From NCBI GenBank assembly GCA_030068075.1, contig CM057842.1:43424659-43488658 (forward strand): a DNA stretch of 64,000 bases. The letters run 5' to 3'. The stretch comes from Paguma larvata (Eukaryota > Chordata > Mammalia > Carnivora > Viverridae). Position numbers and translations under genes: made by a program. The notes below the pieces were generated by a model. It was not told where the DNA came from, searched no databases, and saw only the letters and a list, made by a program, of their open reading frames with translations. Positions 32,842 through 43,825 of the stretch are shown here, one piece after another. Within the stretch, counting starts at the first letter, position 1; the number at the start of each line of letters is the position of its first letter.

Positions 32842-33281
32842 TAAGCAGTTATCTTTTAGATAAGTTTAAGAAAAATGTAAGATTTTGTTTTAGCTCTCTT
32901 TATTCTGTCTCTTAATTTCTGCCTTTATACAGATCCAAGTTTTCAAGAGTTTATTTTCCTTTTATCTGAATAATTTTCTAGAATATTTCTTTCATCTGCT
33001 GGTGATGAATTCCCTCATTTTTTGTTTGTCTAAGAAAGTATCTAACCCCTTTATTTTTGAAGGATTAATTTTGTTGGATAGGAAAATCAAAGCTGTTGGG
33101 GTAAGGGTTCTTTTACACAATATTTCACTCCGCACTCCTGCATGGTTTCTAACAAGGAGTATGCTTTAATTCTTATCCTTATTCTTATTCTTCCACAGCT
33201 AAGGTGTTCTGTTACCCTGGCTTCTTTCAAGACTTTCTCTTTGTTGTTTTCTGCAGTTTGAATACGATATACCTAGATGTG

Positions 33282-33310
33282 TTTTTTTTTTTTTTTTTTT
33301 TTTTTTTTTT
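33282..33310. repeat. T(29) homopolymer
   Basis: A 29-base T run inside the ancient reversed L1, where the family has no comparable run. It is either a homopolymer expansion or the tail of a lost insertion. Confidence 0.95.
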
Positions 33311-34600
33311 GGGCATTTATCCTATTTGGTGTTTTCTCAACTTATGAGATATGAGATTTGCTGTTTGTTGTTAATTTTGGACAGCTCTCAGTCATTATAT
33401 TCAAATATTTCTTCTACTCCCTCTCTCTTCTTATTGTTACATTTCAATTACATGTTTATCACACCTTTTGAAATTGCCCACAGTTCTTGGATGTTCTGTT
33501 CTTTTTTGGTGGTGTTGTTATTTTTGTTGTTGTTGTTATTACTTTTTCTCATCTTTCCCATTCATCAAATGGGTCAATCAGGTCTACTAATGAATCCATT
33601 GAAGAGTTTCTACATTTCTATGATTTTTATTTCTAGCATTTTCTACTGTTCTCTCAGAGTTTTGATCTATGTGACTTATCTTCTTAAACATTTTCTATTA
33701 TTCCCATTAAAGCCCATATTATAGTAATCATATTTACTTTAAATATCCCCTCTACTAGTTCCTATATTTGTGTCATATCTAAGCCTATTTCTAACAACTG
33801 CTTTGGTTCTCCAGACTCTTTTTTGCTGCCTTTGGCCTGCCTTGTAATTTTTTGTTGAAAGCAAGCATTTGTTGTATCACATAATGGAATTTGAGGTAAG
33901 GAGGATTTTTTCATAAGGATTTATGGTAATACATCTGAGACTGTGTTTAATGTTTGTTGTAGCTTTAGGTGGCAACAGCTTCAAATCTTCTAGTATTCTT
34001 GCTTTTGTCTTCCCTCTAGATTTTTGGTTTCCCCAAGTATACTTCCTTACAAAGAGTCTATATCCTGAAGCTCTTTCTGCTATAATCCACTGTTGTTATA
34101 CTGAGGCCCTGTTGGTGTGGTGCTGAGACCAGAGACAGGGAGAGTTATAATCTGATTAAATCTCAGTGTTTCAGTGGGCCTGAATCTTGGGGTTGTGACC
34201 TTCATGAGTATTTCTCCAGTAGTATCACTTTCCCCCCCTGCCTCCTATTCCTTTCCCTGACTTTAGCATTCTCAATCTATTTTCTGGAAGCAATGATTCC
34301 CTCGGAGTCTCTTTTGTCCCCTGAGGTAAGACAGAAAGGTTTGAGGGACCAGAATGAGAGGAATGGCACTCCATTACTCAGATAAGCCTCTGACAAAGTC
34401 CTTTTCCTCTAAGAATAGATCTCTGTTACGGGGATGTCTCTGGGTGAATTTTACAATGACTATTCTTCCTCTGCCCCTGCCAGAGCCTTGAGTGAATCTT
34501 TCTGGGATCTGCAACTTGAGCATCTAGCGGGGCTTCTGGAGGTAATGCTCAAGGAAATGTGAGTATCCCAAAGTCTGGGGCCCTCAAGATTTTAAACAAA

Positions 34601-36094
34601 GTAAGTGATTACTGTTTCCCCAGCTTTTTTTGTTTCAATAATGGGAATATATCTCATCAGTTAACATGTCAGAGCTGATAACAGAGTCTCTATCTCAAGA
34701 AATGAAGACATACTTATTTACTCTTTAACAAATTCATGGGATGGGCAGAGGCAGAGGTGGCTTCAGCAATCACCAAGACTAAGGCCTTGAATGTTGCCAA
34801 GACTGATAGTCTACCTTTTCATTTCTTTGTATTATAACATCACTCTTTATTATTGCTGATTGCTGATATGTTTTCTTCATGGCTGCAGGCCACTCTGCAC
34901 TCAGACCCTAATGGCTGTTACCGCACAAGCAAAGAGTCTTCCTCTTTAGCTTCAAATTAAAAAAAAAAATCTGTAGAAGGATTATAATGGGATTGCTTGT
35001 TCATGTGCCCACAGCTTAGACCCATCAGTGTAGCTGTGGAGGGGAGGGGTTGTGACTGGTTTGGAATTATATGCACACCCTCAGGACCACAAAGATGGGA
35101 CTGTTGCCAGAAAAGATAGGGGATTCTTCCGGGGCATAAAGACAAACCACTTTGGAAAAGGGAATATAGGAAGAAAAAGGAAGACAAGTAATCCATGCAT
35201 AGGAAAGGGAAGTAGGGAACAGTTCACTGAAGGCAAAATTTACCCGCTTCATAATTTTATCTACTTAGAAATCCATTTCAATCCTTTTGGATGCATATGA
35301 GAAGGGATGATATCAAACCTTGAGTCGTAGTTCTTGATGAAGCAGATAACTGAGTCTATTAATCTGACAACACATTTAAACTGAGTTATTGTGTCAAGGG
35401 AATTCCATTATCTATTTCATCTAGTTGTAAATTGTCAGAGTAAATCTCATGATTGGGGAAGATCAAAGCTGCTTTCTTCTATTTGCCATTTTTATATTCC
35501 ATGAATTCTTACATTTGACATGGTTTAATCCACAACTTAGGACAAAAGTACAAGGTGGTGATTTCTGCTTATAAGCTTCTCTGTTCCCAATTCCACCCCA
35601 AATAAAAGTAAAAATCTCCTAAAATTACATTTCTTGGCAACTCAATCTGAATAAGATTGCTATTTTCTGATTAATTAATGTTTGCTCATTCAAGTTTAAG
35701 CAGGGATGGCCTGATCTCCATAAAAAACTTTTAAAAATGAGCCAAAGTTTTCATAAAACCTTCTGTAAAAATGATTAGAAAGGGTATAAGATCTTTTTCT
35801 GTTGAAACCCATTTGAACCCATTTAAACAAAAAAGGAAATTTATAGCTTCACATAAAAAAAATTAGGAAGGCTCAATCTAGAGGTTTAAATGCCATTAGG
35901 ACATGCTCTTGCTCCATATCTTGGCTCTAGTCTTTGTAATGGGCTTTATTCTAAGCCCATTTTCTTATGAATTGATACCCAGTGAAAGAGAAGGATAGAG
36001 TCAATATCTGCAGACTGTCATTTAAAGTAAAGGAAGAGGTGGTTCCCCAGAACACACTGAGGGTTTTTTACCAAAAGAGTAGTAATATCTTTAA
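34601..36094. other. Unassigned sequence
   Basis: About 1.5 kb with no element I can name. Overlapping plus and minus frames at 34957-35300 are chance. An AT-rich TAATTAATG patch is at about 35670-35690. Confidence 0.4.
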
Positions 36095-36312
36095 AAACAA
36101 GAACGTTAACAACAACAGACATTTACAGAGTTTTAGTATTTGCCTATCACTCATTTGGGCATCTTAAACTAATTTGATCCTCATAATAACCTCGTGAGAG
36201 GATTGAGAGTTTGAGGAATTTACCCAGGGTTACACGGCTAATAAGTACTAGAACCAGTATTTGAACCTAGGCAGTCTGGCTCCAGAATTACTGCAGTTAG
36301 CACTGCTCAATG
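36095..36312 (+). repeat. MIR element, near full length
   Basis: Forward MIR: AACAACAGACATTTACAGAG, TTTGATCCTCATAATAACCT, GTTACACGGCTAATAAGTAC, TTGAACCTAGGCAGTCTGGC, TCCAGAATTACTGC. Confidence 0.85.
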
Positions 36313-37669
36313 CTGCTGCTTCACACACACGAGGAAATAAAACATAAAGGGTCACCCTAAAAGGCAGGGTGTAAGAAGAGACAATAATCAGTATCGTATC
36401 TTGGAAAGGCATTTCTTCATTTTATCTTCCGTTGACTGTAAATTGTATCCTGATTCCAGTCTGCCTGGTCCATATGGACATTAAACACGTCTGGGATCAA
36501 AGGCTAAAAATCTCGACTTTCAGTTTATGTTCACCATTTTGGCCCTTTATCTCTAGTCTCAGCTTCACCAGATGGATTGCTAAAATGAAAATAAGGTTTG
36601 AGGTCCAACTTTGTTAATACATATATGTCTGTATCCGTCTTATTCTATTTCTTCCTTGAAGGAAAATACCTCTATTTTACAAATAGGTAGAAATCAGCCT
36701 GCTCCTTCACTCCCATTAACTCCATTTTGTAGTTCCTCAAATTCCACAGGAAACCCCACTGAGTTGGACATCTGGAAATCAATTTCACCCTTTATGGCTA
36801 TGCAAATCACCTACAGTACCCTTGGACAGCAGATGAGTGTTAAGAGAATCCCAAAGAGAATAGCACTGGCAAGGCAAAACAACTTGTTTCAACCTTTAAG
36901 AGGTGGGAATTTGTGGAGTTTATGGGAAAAGTGGCTTATGAAAATTTAAAGCCAGGTGAATCAGTGGAAGGAGAGAAAATATTTGGAATTCTGAATTAGG
37001 AATTTTGGTTAGCAACTGTGAATAACATAGTTTGAAAGGAAAAAAAATCTTAATGAATTCAGTAAAAAAACTATATATATATATATATGCTTAGTGTGAT
37101 TATCTATTTATTTAAAAAGTTGATCTGTTACTGGGTTTAATCAGTTATTTTTCTTTCTGATACGGTTTATTCTGTGTACCAAACCTGAAGAAAACCTGAA
37201 GGCTTAGAATCATGTTTTGTTTCTCATTAGTCTAAAGGTTGACTGGGGGTTGGCTCATCTAGGCTGGATGGGCCAGGGATGGCTCTGCCCCACATGTTTT
37301 CCATCCTTCCCTTGGAAGTGGGCAATCCTTCTCAGGACAATGGTAGAGAAGGTATGGAGCATGAACTCAACTGTGTAAGTGGTTTTCAAGCCTCTGTTGG
37401 TGTTATGTCTACCAACCTACCACTAGCCAAAGCAACTCACACACAAAGCCTAAAGTCAAGGCATGAGAAGTATATGTAATGCAACATCACACAACATAGG
37501 AATTGGATACAAGGAGAGATAAAGAATTGGGGCCTTCAATGCAATCTACCATACCCTATCACCCAACTTTTGTCGATTAGACCTAGGGTGGGAGCTGACA
37601 AAAGATCAGTACTAAAAATCTCTTAAGTTTTTCAGGGGGCCCCTCATGGCTGAAGTGAGTCAATTATAT
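36313..37669. other. Unassigned sequence
   Basis: Plus frames 36432-36617, 36611-36949 and 37279-37479 lie here in series but show no shared frame, splice logic or protein motif. An (AT)n run is at about 37073-37088. Confidence 0.4.
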
Positions 37670-37890
37670 AATGGTAACTCTTATTCTTACTATATACCAT
37701 GTACAGTTTTAACTACTTTATGTATATTATTCAATTCTCATGACATTCTAGAAGTACGGTTATTATCCCCATTTTAATCATGAGGAAAATGAATCACAGT
37801 AAAACAAAGCAACTCAACAGTTGGTAAGTAGAAGGGCCAGGATTCAAACCTGAGTAGTCTGGCTTCAATGTTCATGCCCTTAACTATTAG
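37670..37890 (+). repeat. MIR element
   Basis: Forward MIR: CTTACTATATACCATGTACA, TATTCAATTCTCATGACATT, TTATTATCCCCATTTTAATC, TTGGTAAGTAGAAGGGCCAG, GATTCAAACCTGAGTAGTCT, in order. The minus frame 37774-38316 (180 codons) overlaps it and is therefore discounted. Confidence 0.85.
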
Positions 37891-38369
37891 ATTTCTAAAT
37901 TTTTCTCTCTGGGAGAGAAGCAAAAGGAATTTGCAAAATAATAGTGGAGGAGAAGTTATAAGGATGCCATGGTAAGCCATATCCACGTAAAGAAGGAAAC
38001 TAAGAAAGTGTGTTGAAGAAAGGATAAGAAAGCATGTAACGATTAAAGAAGTTAGTAGGGAGAGACAGGATGAGAACATAACAGATGAAAAAAGAAGAAA
38101 AAACCCTAAGAAGTGAGATGAGTAGGGAGGGAATATGAATGTAAATCTAGGTAGCACTTCTTTGGTCCTCACAAGTTTACAGTTCCCAGTTCTAGCTTTC
38201 TTCTGGAGAAACCTCTGCTCAATCGTAGATTTCTGAAGCATAAGAGGTAAAAGCACAACTGCGTGGAATATGACAAGGTTTCCATGTGGTCTTTTTCTGG
38301 AGCATTTTCTTCCCATTCTCTGTTCTCAGGCGAGCTCTTCTGAAGAATTAGGATCCTTAGGAAATGGTT
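37891..38369. other. Unassigned purine-rich sequence
   Basis: A/G-rich plus strand; the long minus frame here is a consequence of this bias (few stop codons on the T-rich complement). Confidence 0.45.
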
Positions 38370-38627
38370 TTAAAAACACTGTCCCAGACCGAACATCAGC
38401 AACATTTTTTTCGAAGGGACAGTATTTTAGGCACCATGGGCTTACACCAAGACTCAACTGCCACTGTAGTGCAAAACCATCCATAAGCAATATGTAAATA
38501 ACTGTGCATGGCTATGTTCCAATAAAACCTTAGTTTTAGTATGGACACTAAAATTTGAATTTCATAGCATTCTCACATGTCACAAACCTTTTTAAAATTT
38601 TTTTCACCTATTTCAAAATGTGAAAAA
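38370..38627 (+). repeat. Ancient repeat, left part, split by the L1
   Basis: TTCGAAGGGACAGTATTTTA, CTCAACTGCCACTGTAGTGC, TGGCTATGTTCCAATAAAAC and CACTAAAATTTGAATTTCAT. It shares the last block with 63610-63680, so both are copies of one old family (the CAATAAAACTTTATT type, class not assigned). The copy resumes after the L1 at 43736. Confidence 0.6.
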
Positions 38628-38720
38628 CAGACTTTTCAGAGCTTTTGCAGGCCTAGGAGGACGTCTCTGGAAGCCAAAGAGGGCAACTTCAAGAAACAAT
38701 CCAAAACACATCCAGCCAAA

Positions 38721-39614
38721 ATGACGAAACGGAAGAATTCTCCTAAAAAGAATCTACAAGAAGCAGTGACAGCTCAAGAATTAATGAAAACAGATATAAG
38801 CAACATAACAGAACAGGAATATAGAATGATAATCATAAAACTAACCGCTGGGCTTGAAAAAAGCTTAGATGAATGTAAGGGGTCCCGCACGGCAGAGTTC
38901 AAGGACCTTAAAAACGGTCAGGAAGAATTTAAAAAGACCTTGGAAGAAATACAAAGGAAACTGGAAGCAGCCACAGCACGGATTGAAGAGGTAGAGGAAA
39001 GAGTTAGTGCATTAGGAGATAAAATCATTGAAAAAGAGGAAGCAGATAAAAAGAGAGAGAAGCTGATCCAGGAACAGGAAAGGAGAATTCGAGAGCTAAG
39101 CGATGCACTCAAAAGAAACAATATCCGTATCATAGGAGTTCCAGAGGAAGAAGAGAGAGAGAAAGGAGTCGAAGGGGTTCTTGAACAAATCATTGCTAAG
39201 AACTTCCCCAACATGAGGAAGGAAATGGGCATGGAAATCCAAGAGGCACAGAGAACTCCCCTCAGACGCAACCTGAATAGACCTTCTGCACGGCACATCA
39301 TAGTGAAGCTGGCAAAATACAAAGCTAGGGAGAGAATCCTGAAAGCAGCTAGGGACAAAAGAACCTTAACATACAAAGGCAGACATATAAGGGTTGTAGC
39401 AGACTTATCTACAGAAACTTGGCAAGCCAGAAAGGAATGGCAGGATATCTTCAATGTGATGAGCAAGAAGGACATGCAACCAAGAATTCTGTATCCGGCT
39501 AGCCTGTCATTCAGAATAGAAGGAGAGATCAAGGTTTTTCCCAACAAACAAAAACTGAAAGAATTTATCACAAATAAGCCAGCACTACAAGAGATCCTGA
39601 GGGGCACTCTATGA
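38721..39614 (+). CDS. L1 ORF1 protein (RNA-binding chaperone), intact
   Basis: 297 residues. The first in-frame ATG within the element is at 38721 (AAAATGACG context). An upstream ATG at 38577 lies outside the L1. Function known for the family: trimeric nucleic-acid chaperone of the L1 ribonucleoprotein. Seen: basic N-terminus (KRK at 3-5), a charged heptad-like coiled coil at about 32-131 rich in E/K/R, an RRM at about 132-228 starting NNIRIIGV (133-140) with ARHIIVKL at 189-196, and a C-terminal domain at about 229-297 with WQARKEWQDIF. No stop or frameshift seen. The coiled coil is shorter than in human ORF1p (338 residues). The TGA stop overlaps an ATG of the ORF2 frame (ATGA, 39611-39614). 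Confidence 0.93.
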   Translation: MTKRKNSPKKNLQEAVTAQELMKTDISNITEQEYRMIIIKLTAGLEKSLDECKGSRTAEFKDLKNGQEEFKKTLEEIQRKLEAATARIEEVEERVSALGDKIIEKEEADKKREKLIQEQERRIRELSDALKRNNIRIIGVPEEEEREKGVEGVLEQIIAKNFPNMRKEMGMEIQEAQRTPLRRNLNRPSARHIIVKLAKYKARERILKAARDKRTLTYKGRHIRVVADLSTETWQARKEWQDIFNVMSKKDMQPRILYPASLSFRIEGEIKVFPNKQKLKEFITNKPALQEILRGTL

Positions 39615-39661
39615 AAGAAAGGTTGCAAAGAACACAAACTGCCAGAGACAGCCTTACAAAC

Positions 39662-42600
39662 ATGAAACTTACAGATAATACAGTGACTGTAAGCCCAAAT
39701 TTTTCAATATTAACACTGAATGTAAATGGACTAAATGTGCCAATCAAAAGACACAGGGTAACAGAATGGATTAAAAAGCAAGACCCATCTATTTGCTGTC
39801 TTCAAGAAACTCATCTTAAACCTGAAGACACCTTCAGATTCAAAGTGAGGGGATGGAGAACTATCTACCATGCTACTGGAAGTCAGAAGAAAGCCGGAGT
39901 AGCCACACTTATATCAGACAAATTAGACTTTAAAATGAACGAAGTAATAAGAGATGAAGAAGGACATTATATAATAGTCTCAGGGACCATCCAGCAGGAA
40001 GAGCTAACAATTGTAAATATCTATGCACCGAATTCGAGGGCAGCCAAATTTGTAAAACAACTAATTACAAACATTAGCAACCTCATCGATAAAAATGTCC
40101 TAATAGTAGGGGATCTTAACACTCCACTCTCAGCATTGGATAGATCCACAAAACAGAAAATCTCCGCAGAAACAATAGCCCCGAATGACACATTAGAACA
40201 GATGGGCTTAACAGATATATTCAGGGTCCTTCACCCAGAAGCAAAGGAATTTACATTCTTCTCAACAGCACACGGTACATTTTCCAAGACAGACCACATT
40301 CTGGGGCACAGGGAAGCTCTGAATAAATATAAAAGAATTGAGATCATACCGTGTACACTGTCAGACCACAATGCTTTGAAACTTGAAATCAACCACAGGA
40401 GAAAGCCTGGAAAATATCCAAAAACATGGAGGCTAAGAAATAACCTACTAAACGATGAGTGGGTCAACCAAGCAATCAGAGAATAAATTAAAAAATACAT
40501 GGAAACAAATGAAAATGAAAATACAACAATCCAAATGCTCTGGGATGCAGCAAAGGCAGTCCTGAGAGGAAAATATATTGCAATCCAGGCCCATCTCAAG
40601 AAACAAGAAAAATCAATAACACAAATTCTAACAGCACACCTAAAGGAACTAGAAGCAGAACAACTAAAACAACCCAAGCCCAGCAGAAAGAGAGAAATAA
40701 CAAAGATCAGGGCACAAATTAATCATATGGAAACAGAAAAGGTAGTGGAACAGATCAATGAAACCAAAAGCTGGTTCTTTGAAAAAATAAACAAAATAGA
40801 CAAACCTCTAGCCAGGCTTCTCAAAAAGAAAAGAGAACTCAAATAGATAAAATCGTGAATTAAAAGGGAGAAATTACAACCAATCCCTCAGAAATACAAG
40901 CAATCATCAGAGAATACTATGAAAAATTATACGCCACCAAACTCGGCAACCTGGAAGAAATGGACAAATTCCTAAATAACCACATGCTACCAAAACTCAA
41001 ACAGGAAGAAATAGAAAATTTGAACAGACCCATAACTAGTGAATAAATAGAATCAGTTATCAAAAACCTCTCAGCAAATAAAAGCCCTGGACCAGATGGC
41101 TTTCCTGCGGAATTTTACCAGACATTTAAAACAGAGTTAATTCCTATCCTCCTCAAGCTGTTCCAAAAAATTGAAACGGAAGGAAAACTCCTGGACTCAT
41201 TCCATGAAGCCAGCATCACTTTGATTCCCAAACCAGATAGAGACCCAGCAAAGAAAGAAAATTACAGGCCAATATCCCTGATGAATATGGATGCAAAAAT
41301 TTTCAACAAGATACTAGCAAATCGAATCCAACAGCATATAAAGAGAATCATCCACCATGATCAAGTAGGATTCATCCCTGGGTTGCAGGGCTGGTTCAAT
41401 ATTCGCAAATCAATCAACATGATAAATCACATTAACAAAAGAAAAGATAAGAACCATATGATCCTGTCAACAGATGCAGAAAAAGCATTTGACAAAATAC
41501 AGCATCCTTTCTTAATAAAAACTCTCGAGAAAGTCGGGATAGAAGGAACATACTTAAACATCATAAAAGCCATATATGAAAAGCACACAGCTAATATTGT
41601 CCTCAATGGGGAAAAATTGAGAGCCTTCCCCCTGAGATCAGGAACACGACAGGGGTGTCCACTCTCGCCACTGCTATTTAACATAGTGTTGGAAGTCTTA
41701 GCATCAGCAATCAGACAACAAAACAAAATAAAAGGCATCAAGATTGGCAAGGAGGAAGTCAAACTTTCACTTTTTGCAGATGACATGATAGTTTACATGG
41801 AAAACCCGACGGAATCCACCAAAAGCCTACTAGAACTGATCTATGATTTCAGCAAAGTTGCAGGGTACAAAATCAATGTACAGAAATCGGTGGCATTTCT
41901 ATACACCAACAATGAAACAGCAGAAAGAGAAATAAAGAAGCTAATCCCTTTCACAATTGCACCAAAAACCATAAAATACTTAGGAATAAACCTAACCAAA
42001 GATGTGAAAGACCTCTACACTGAAAACTATAAAAAACTTATGAAGGAAATTGAGGAAGACACAAGAAAATGGGAAAACATCCCATGCTCATGGATTGGAA
42101 GAATAAATATCATTAAAATGGCAATACTACCCAAAGCAATCTACACATTCAATGCAATCCCAATCAAAATTGCACCAGCATTCTTCTCGAAGCTAGAGCA
42201 AACCATCCTAAAATTTGTATGGAACCACAAAAGACCTCGAATAGCCAAAATAATACTGAAGAATAAAACCAAGGCAGGAGGCATCAAAATCCCAGACTTT
42301 GACCTCTACTACAAAGCGGTAGTCATCAAGACTGTATGGTATTGACACAAAAACAGACACATTGACCAATGGAATAGAATAGAATACTCAGACATGGACC
42401 CGCAAGTATATGGCCAACTAATCTTTGTCAAAGCGGGAAAATGTATCCAATGGAAAAAAGACAGCCTCTTTACTAAATGGTGCTGGCACAACTGGACAGC
42501 AACATGCAAAAGAATGAAACTAGACCACTTTCTTACACCACTCACAAAAATAAATTCTAAATGGATAAAAGATCTGAATGTGAGACAGGAAACCGTCAAA

Positions 42601-43581
42601 ATCCTAGAGGAGAAAGCAGGAAAAAGCCTCTTTGACCTAAGACGCACCAATTTCTTACTCGACACGTCTCCAAAAGCAAGGGAATTAAAAGCAAATATGA
42701 ACTACTGGGACCTCATCAAGATAAAAAGCTTCTGCACAGCAAAAGAAACAACCAACAAAACTGATAGACAACTCACAGAATGGGAAAAGATCATTGCAAA
42801 TGACGTATCAGATAAAGGACTAATATCTAAAATTTATAAAGAACTTACCAAACTCCACACCTGAAAAACAAATAATCCAGTGAAGAAATGGGCGGAAGAT
42901 ATGAATAGACACTTCTCCAAAGAGGACATTCAGATGGCCAACAGACACATGAAACGATGCTCAAAGTCACTCATCATCAGGGAAACACAAATCAAAACCA
43001 CACTGAGATCCTACCTTAAGCCGGTTCGAGTAGCTAAAATGAGTAAATCAGGAAACTATAGATGTTGGCAGGGATGTGGAGAAGCAGGGACGCTCCTACA
43101 CTGTTGGTGGGAATGCATACTGGTGCAGCCACTCTGGAAAACGGTGTGGAGGTTCCTCAAAAAAATGAAAATAGAGCCACCCTATGACACAGCAATAGCA
43201 CTGCTAGGAATCTACCCAAGAGACACAGGAATGCTGATTCATAGGGGCACGTGTACCCCAATGTTCATAGCAGCACTTTTGACAATAGTCAAATCATGGA
43301 AACAGACCAAGTGCCCATCAACTGACGAGTGGATAAAGAAGTTATGGTACTTATATACAATGGACTACTACGTGGCAATGAGAAAAAATGAAATCTGGCC
43401 ATTTGTAGCAACATGGGTGGAACTGGAGGGTATTATGTTAAGTGAAATAAGTCAGTCAGAAAAAGACAGATACCATATGTTTCCACGAATAGGTGGACTC
43501 TGTGAGACTAAGCAAAAACCAGGGGAAGGGAAAGAGGGGAAAGGAAAAAAAGACACAGAGGGGGAGGGAGATAAAACATAA
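39662..43581 (+). pseudogene. L1 ORF2 (endonuclease-reverse transcriptase), broken
   Basis: The frame is open from 39611, and the likely start is ATG 39662. Order seen: AP-like endonuclease (about 39690-40400) with QETH (39803-39814), GDLN (40109-40120) and SDH (40361-40369); linker; reverse transcriptase with the FADD catalytic motif (41773-41784); C-terminal zinc finger of C-x3-C-x7-H-x4-C form (about 43063-43116). In-frame stops: TAA 40484, TAA 40861, TAA 41044, TGA 42343, TGA 42862. One frameshift lies near 40842-40846: before it the frame is that of 39611, after it the frame is +2. Family function is target-primed reverse transcription. This copy can make at most a truncated endonuclease of about 274 residues from 39662. 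Confidence 0.95.
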
Positions 43582-43706
43582 GAGACTCTCAAAGACTAAG
43601 AACAAACTCAGGGTGAGGGGGGTGCCGGGGGTGAGAGGGGGTGACGGGCATTAAAGAGGGCACATGTCGTGATGAACACTGGGTGTTATATGTAAACCAA
43701 TTTGAA

Positions 43707-43712
43707 AATAAA
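43707..43712 (+). terminator. L1 polyadenylation signal
   Basis: AATAAA just before the A-rich 3' end of the L1. Confidence 0.85.
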
Positions 43713-43735
43713 CTATTATAAAAAAATGTGAAAAA

Positions 43736-43825
43736 TATTCTCAGCTCAAAGGCCATTATGATAATAGATGCTGGGCTTGATTTGCCCTTGGGCTATAGAT
43801 AGCCGAGCCCTGTACTAGACCTTTG
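43736..43825 (+). repeat. Ancient repeat, right part, split by the L1
   Basis: TATTCTCAGCTCAAAGGCC, then GGGCTTGATTTGCCCTTGGG, a diverged form of the family end GGATTTGGCCCGCGGG. It completes the copy begun at 38370. Confidence 0.55.

Larger units (their letters stand above)
30840..34600 (-). repeat. Ancient L1 (L1M), 5' UTR/ORF1/ORF2 5' half, interrupted
   Basis: The minus strand encodes diverged L1 ORF2 endonuclease (31252-31688: residues such as DLNSTINQLDLIDIY and HSTTAEYTF), and the left end starts AAGAACTAGCTTTTGGTTTT. To the right come blocks of the ORF1/5' region (GAAGGATTAATTTTGTTGGA, TTTTCTGCAGTTTGAATACG, CAAATATTTCTTCTACTCC). The order 3'-to-5' left to right is consistent with one reversed L1. 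A fragment at about 32030-32198 (ATTTACCATTTTAATCATTT, TATCTCCAGAACTTTTTTAT) is an L1 3' UTR and looks like a separate insertion. Two SINEs (32212, 32628) interrupt it. Right border is approximate. Confidence 0.75.
38628..43722 (+). mobile_element. LINE-1 element, near-complete, with exact target-site duplication
   Basis: 5,095 bp between exact 13-bp target copies AAAATGTGAAAAA (38615-38627 and 43723-43735). It begins just upstream of ORF1, so most of the 5' UTR promoter is absent, which is 5' truncation. Then follow ORF1 (38721-39614), ORF2 (39662-43581) and a 3' UTR with a purine-rich tract, AATAAA (43707-43712) and an A-rich end. Inserted into an ancient repeat that continues on both sides. 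The perfect target duplication and low decay point to a recent insertion on a carnivore timescale, yet ORF2 is already broken. Confidence 0.97.

Noticed and set aside
36432..37479. Series of plus-strand frames as exons of one gene
   Set aside because: Different phases, no splice-site logic I could follow, and no recognisable protein.
37774..38316. 180-codon open frame on the minus strand
   Set aside because: It overlaps a forward MIR and a purine-rich region whose complement is T-rich, so stop codons are scarce. No motif.
38918..39637. 239-codon open frame antisense to L1 ORF1
   Set aside because: It is the complement of a strongly A-rich coding frame, which avoids stops on the other strand.
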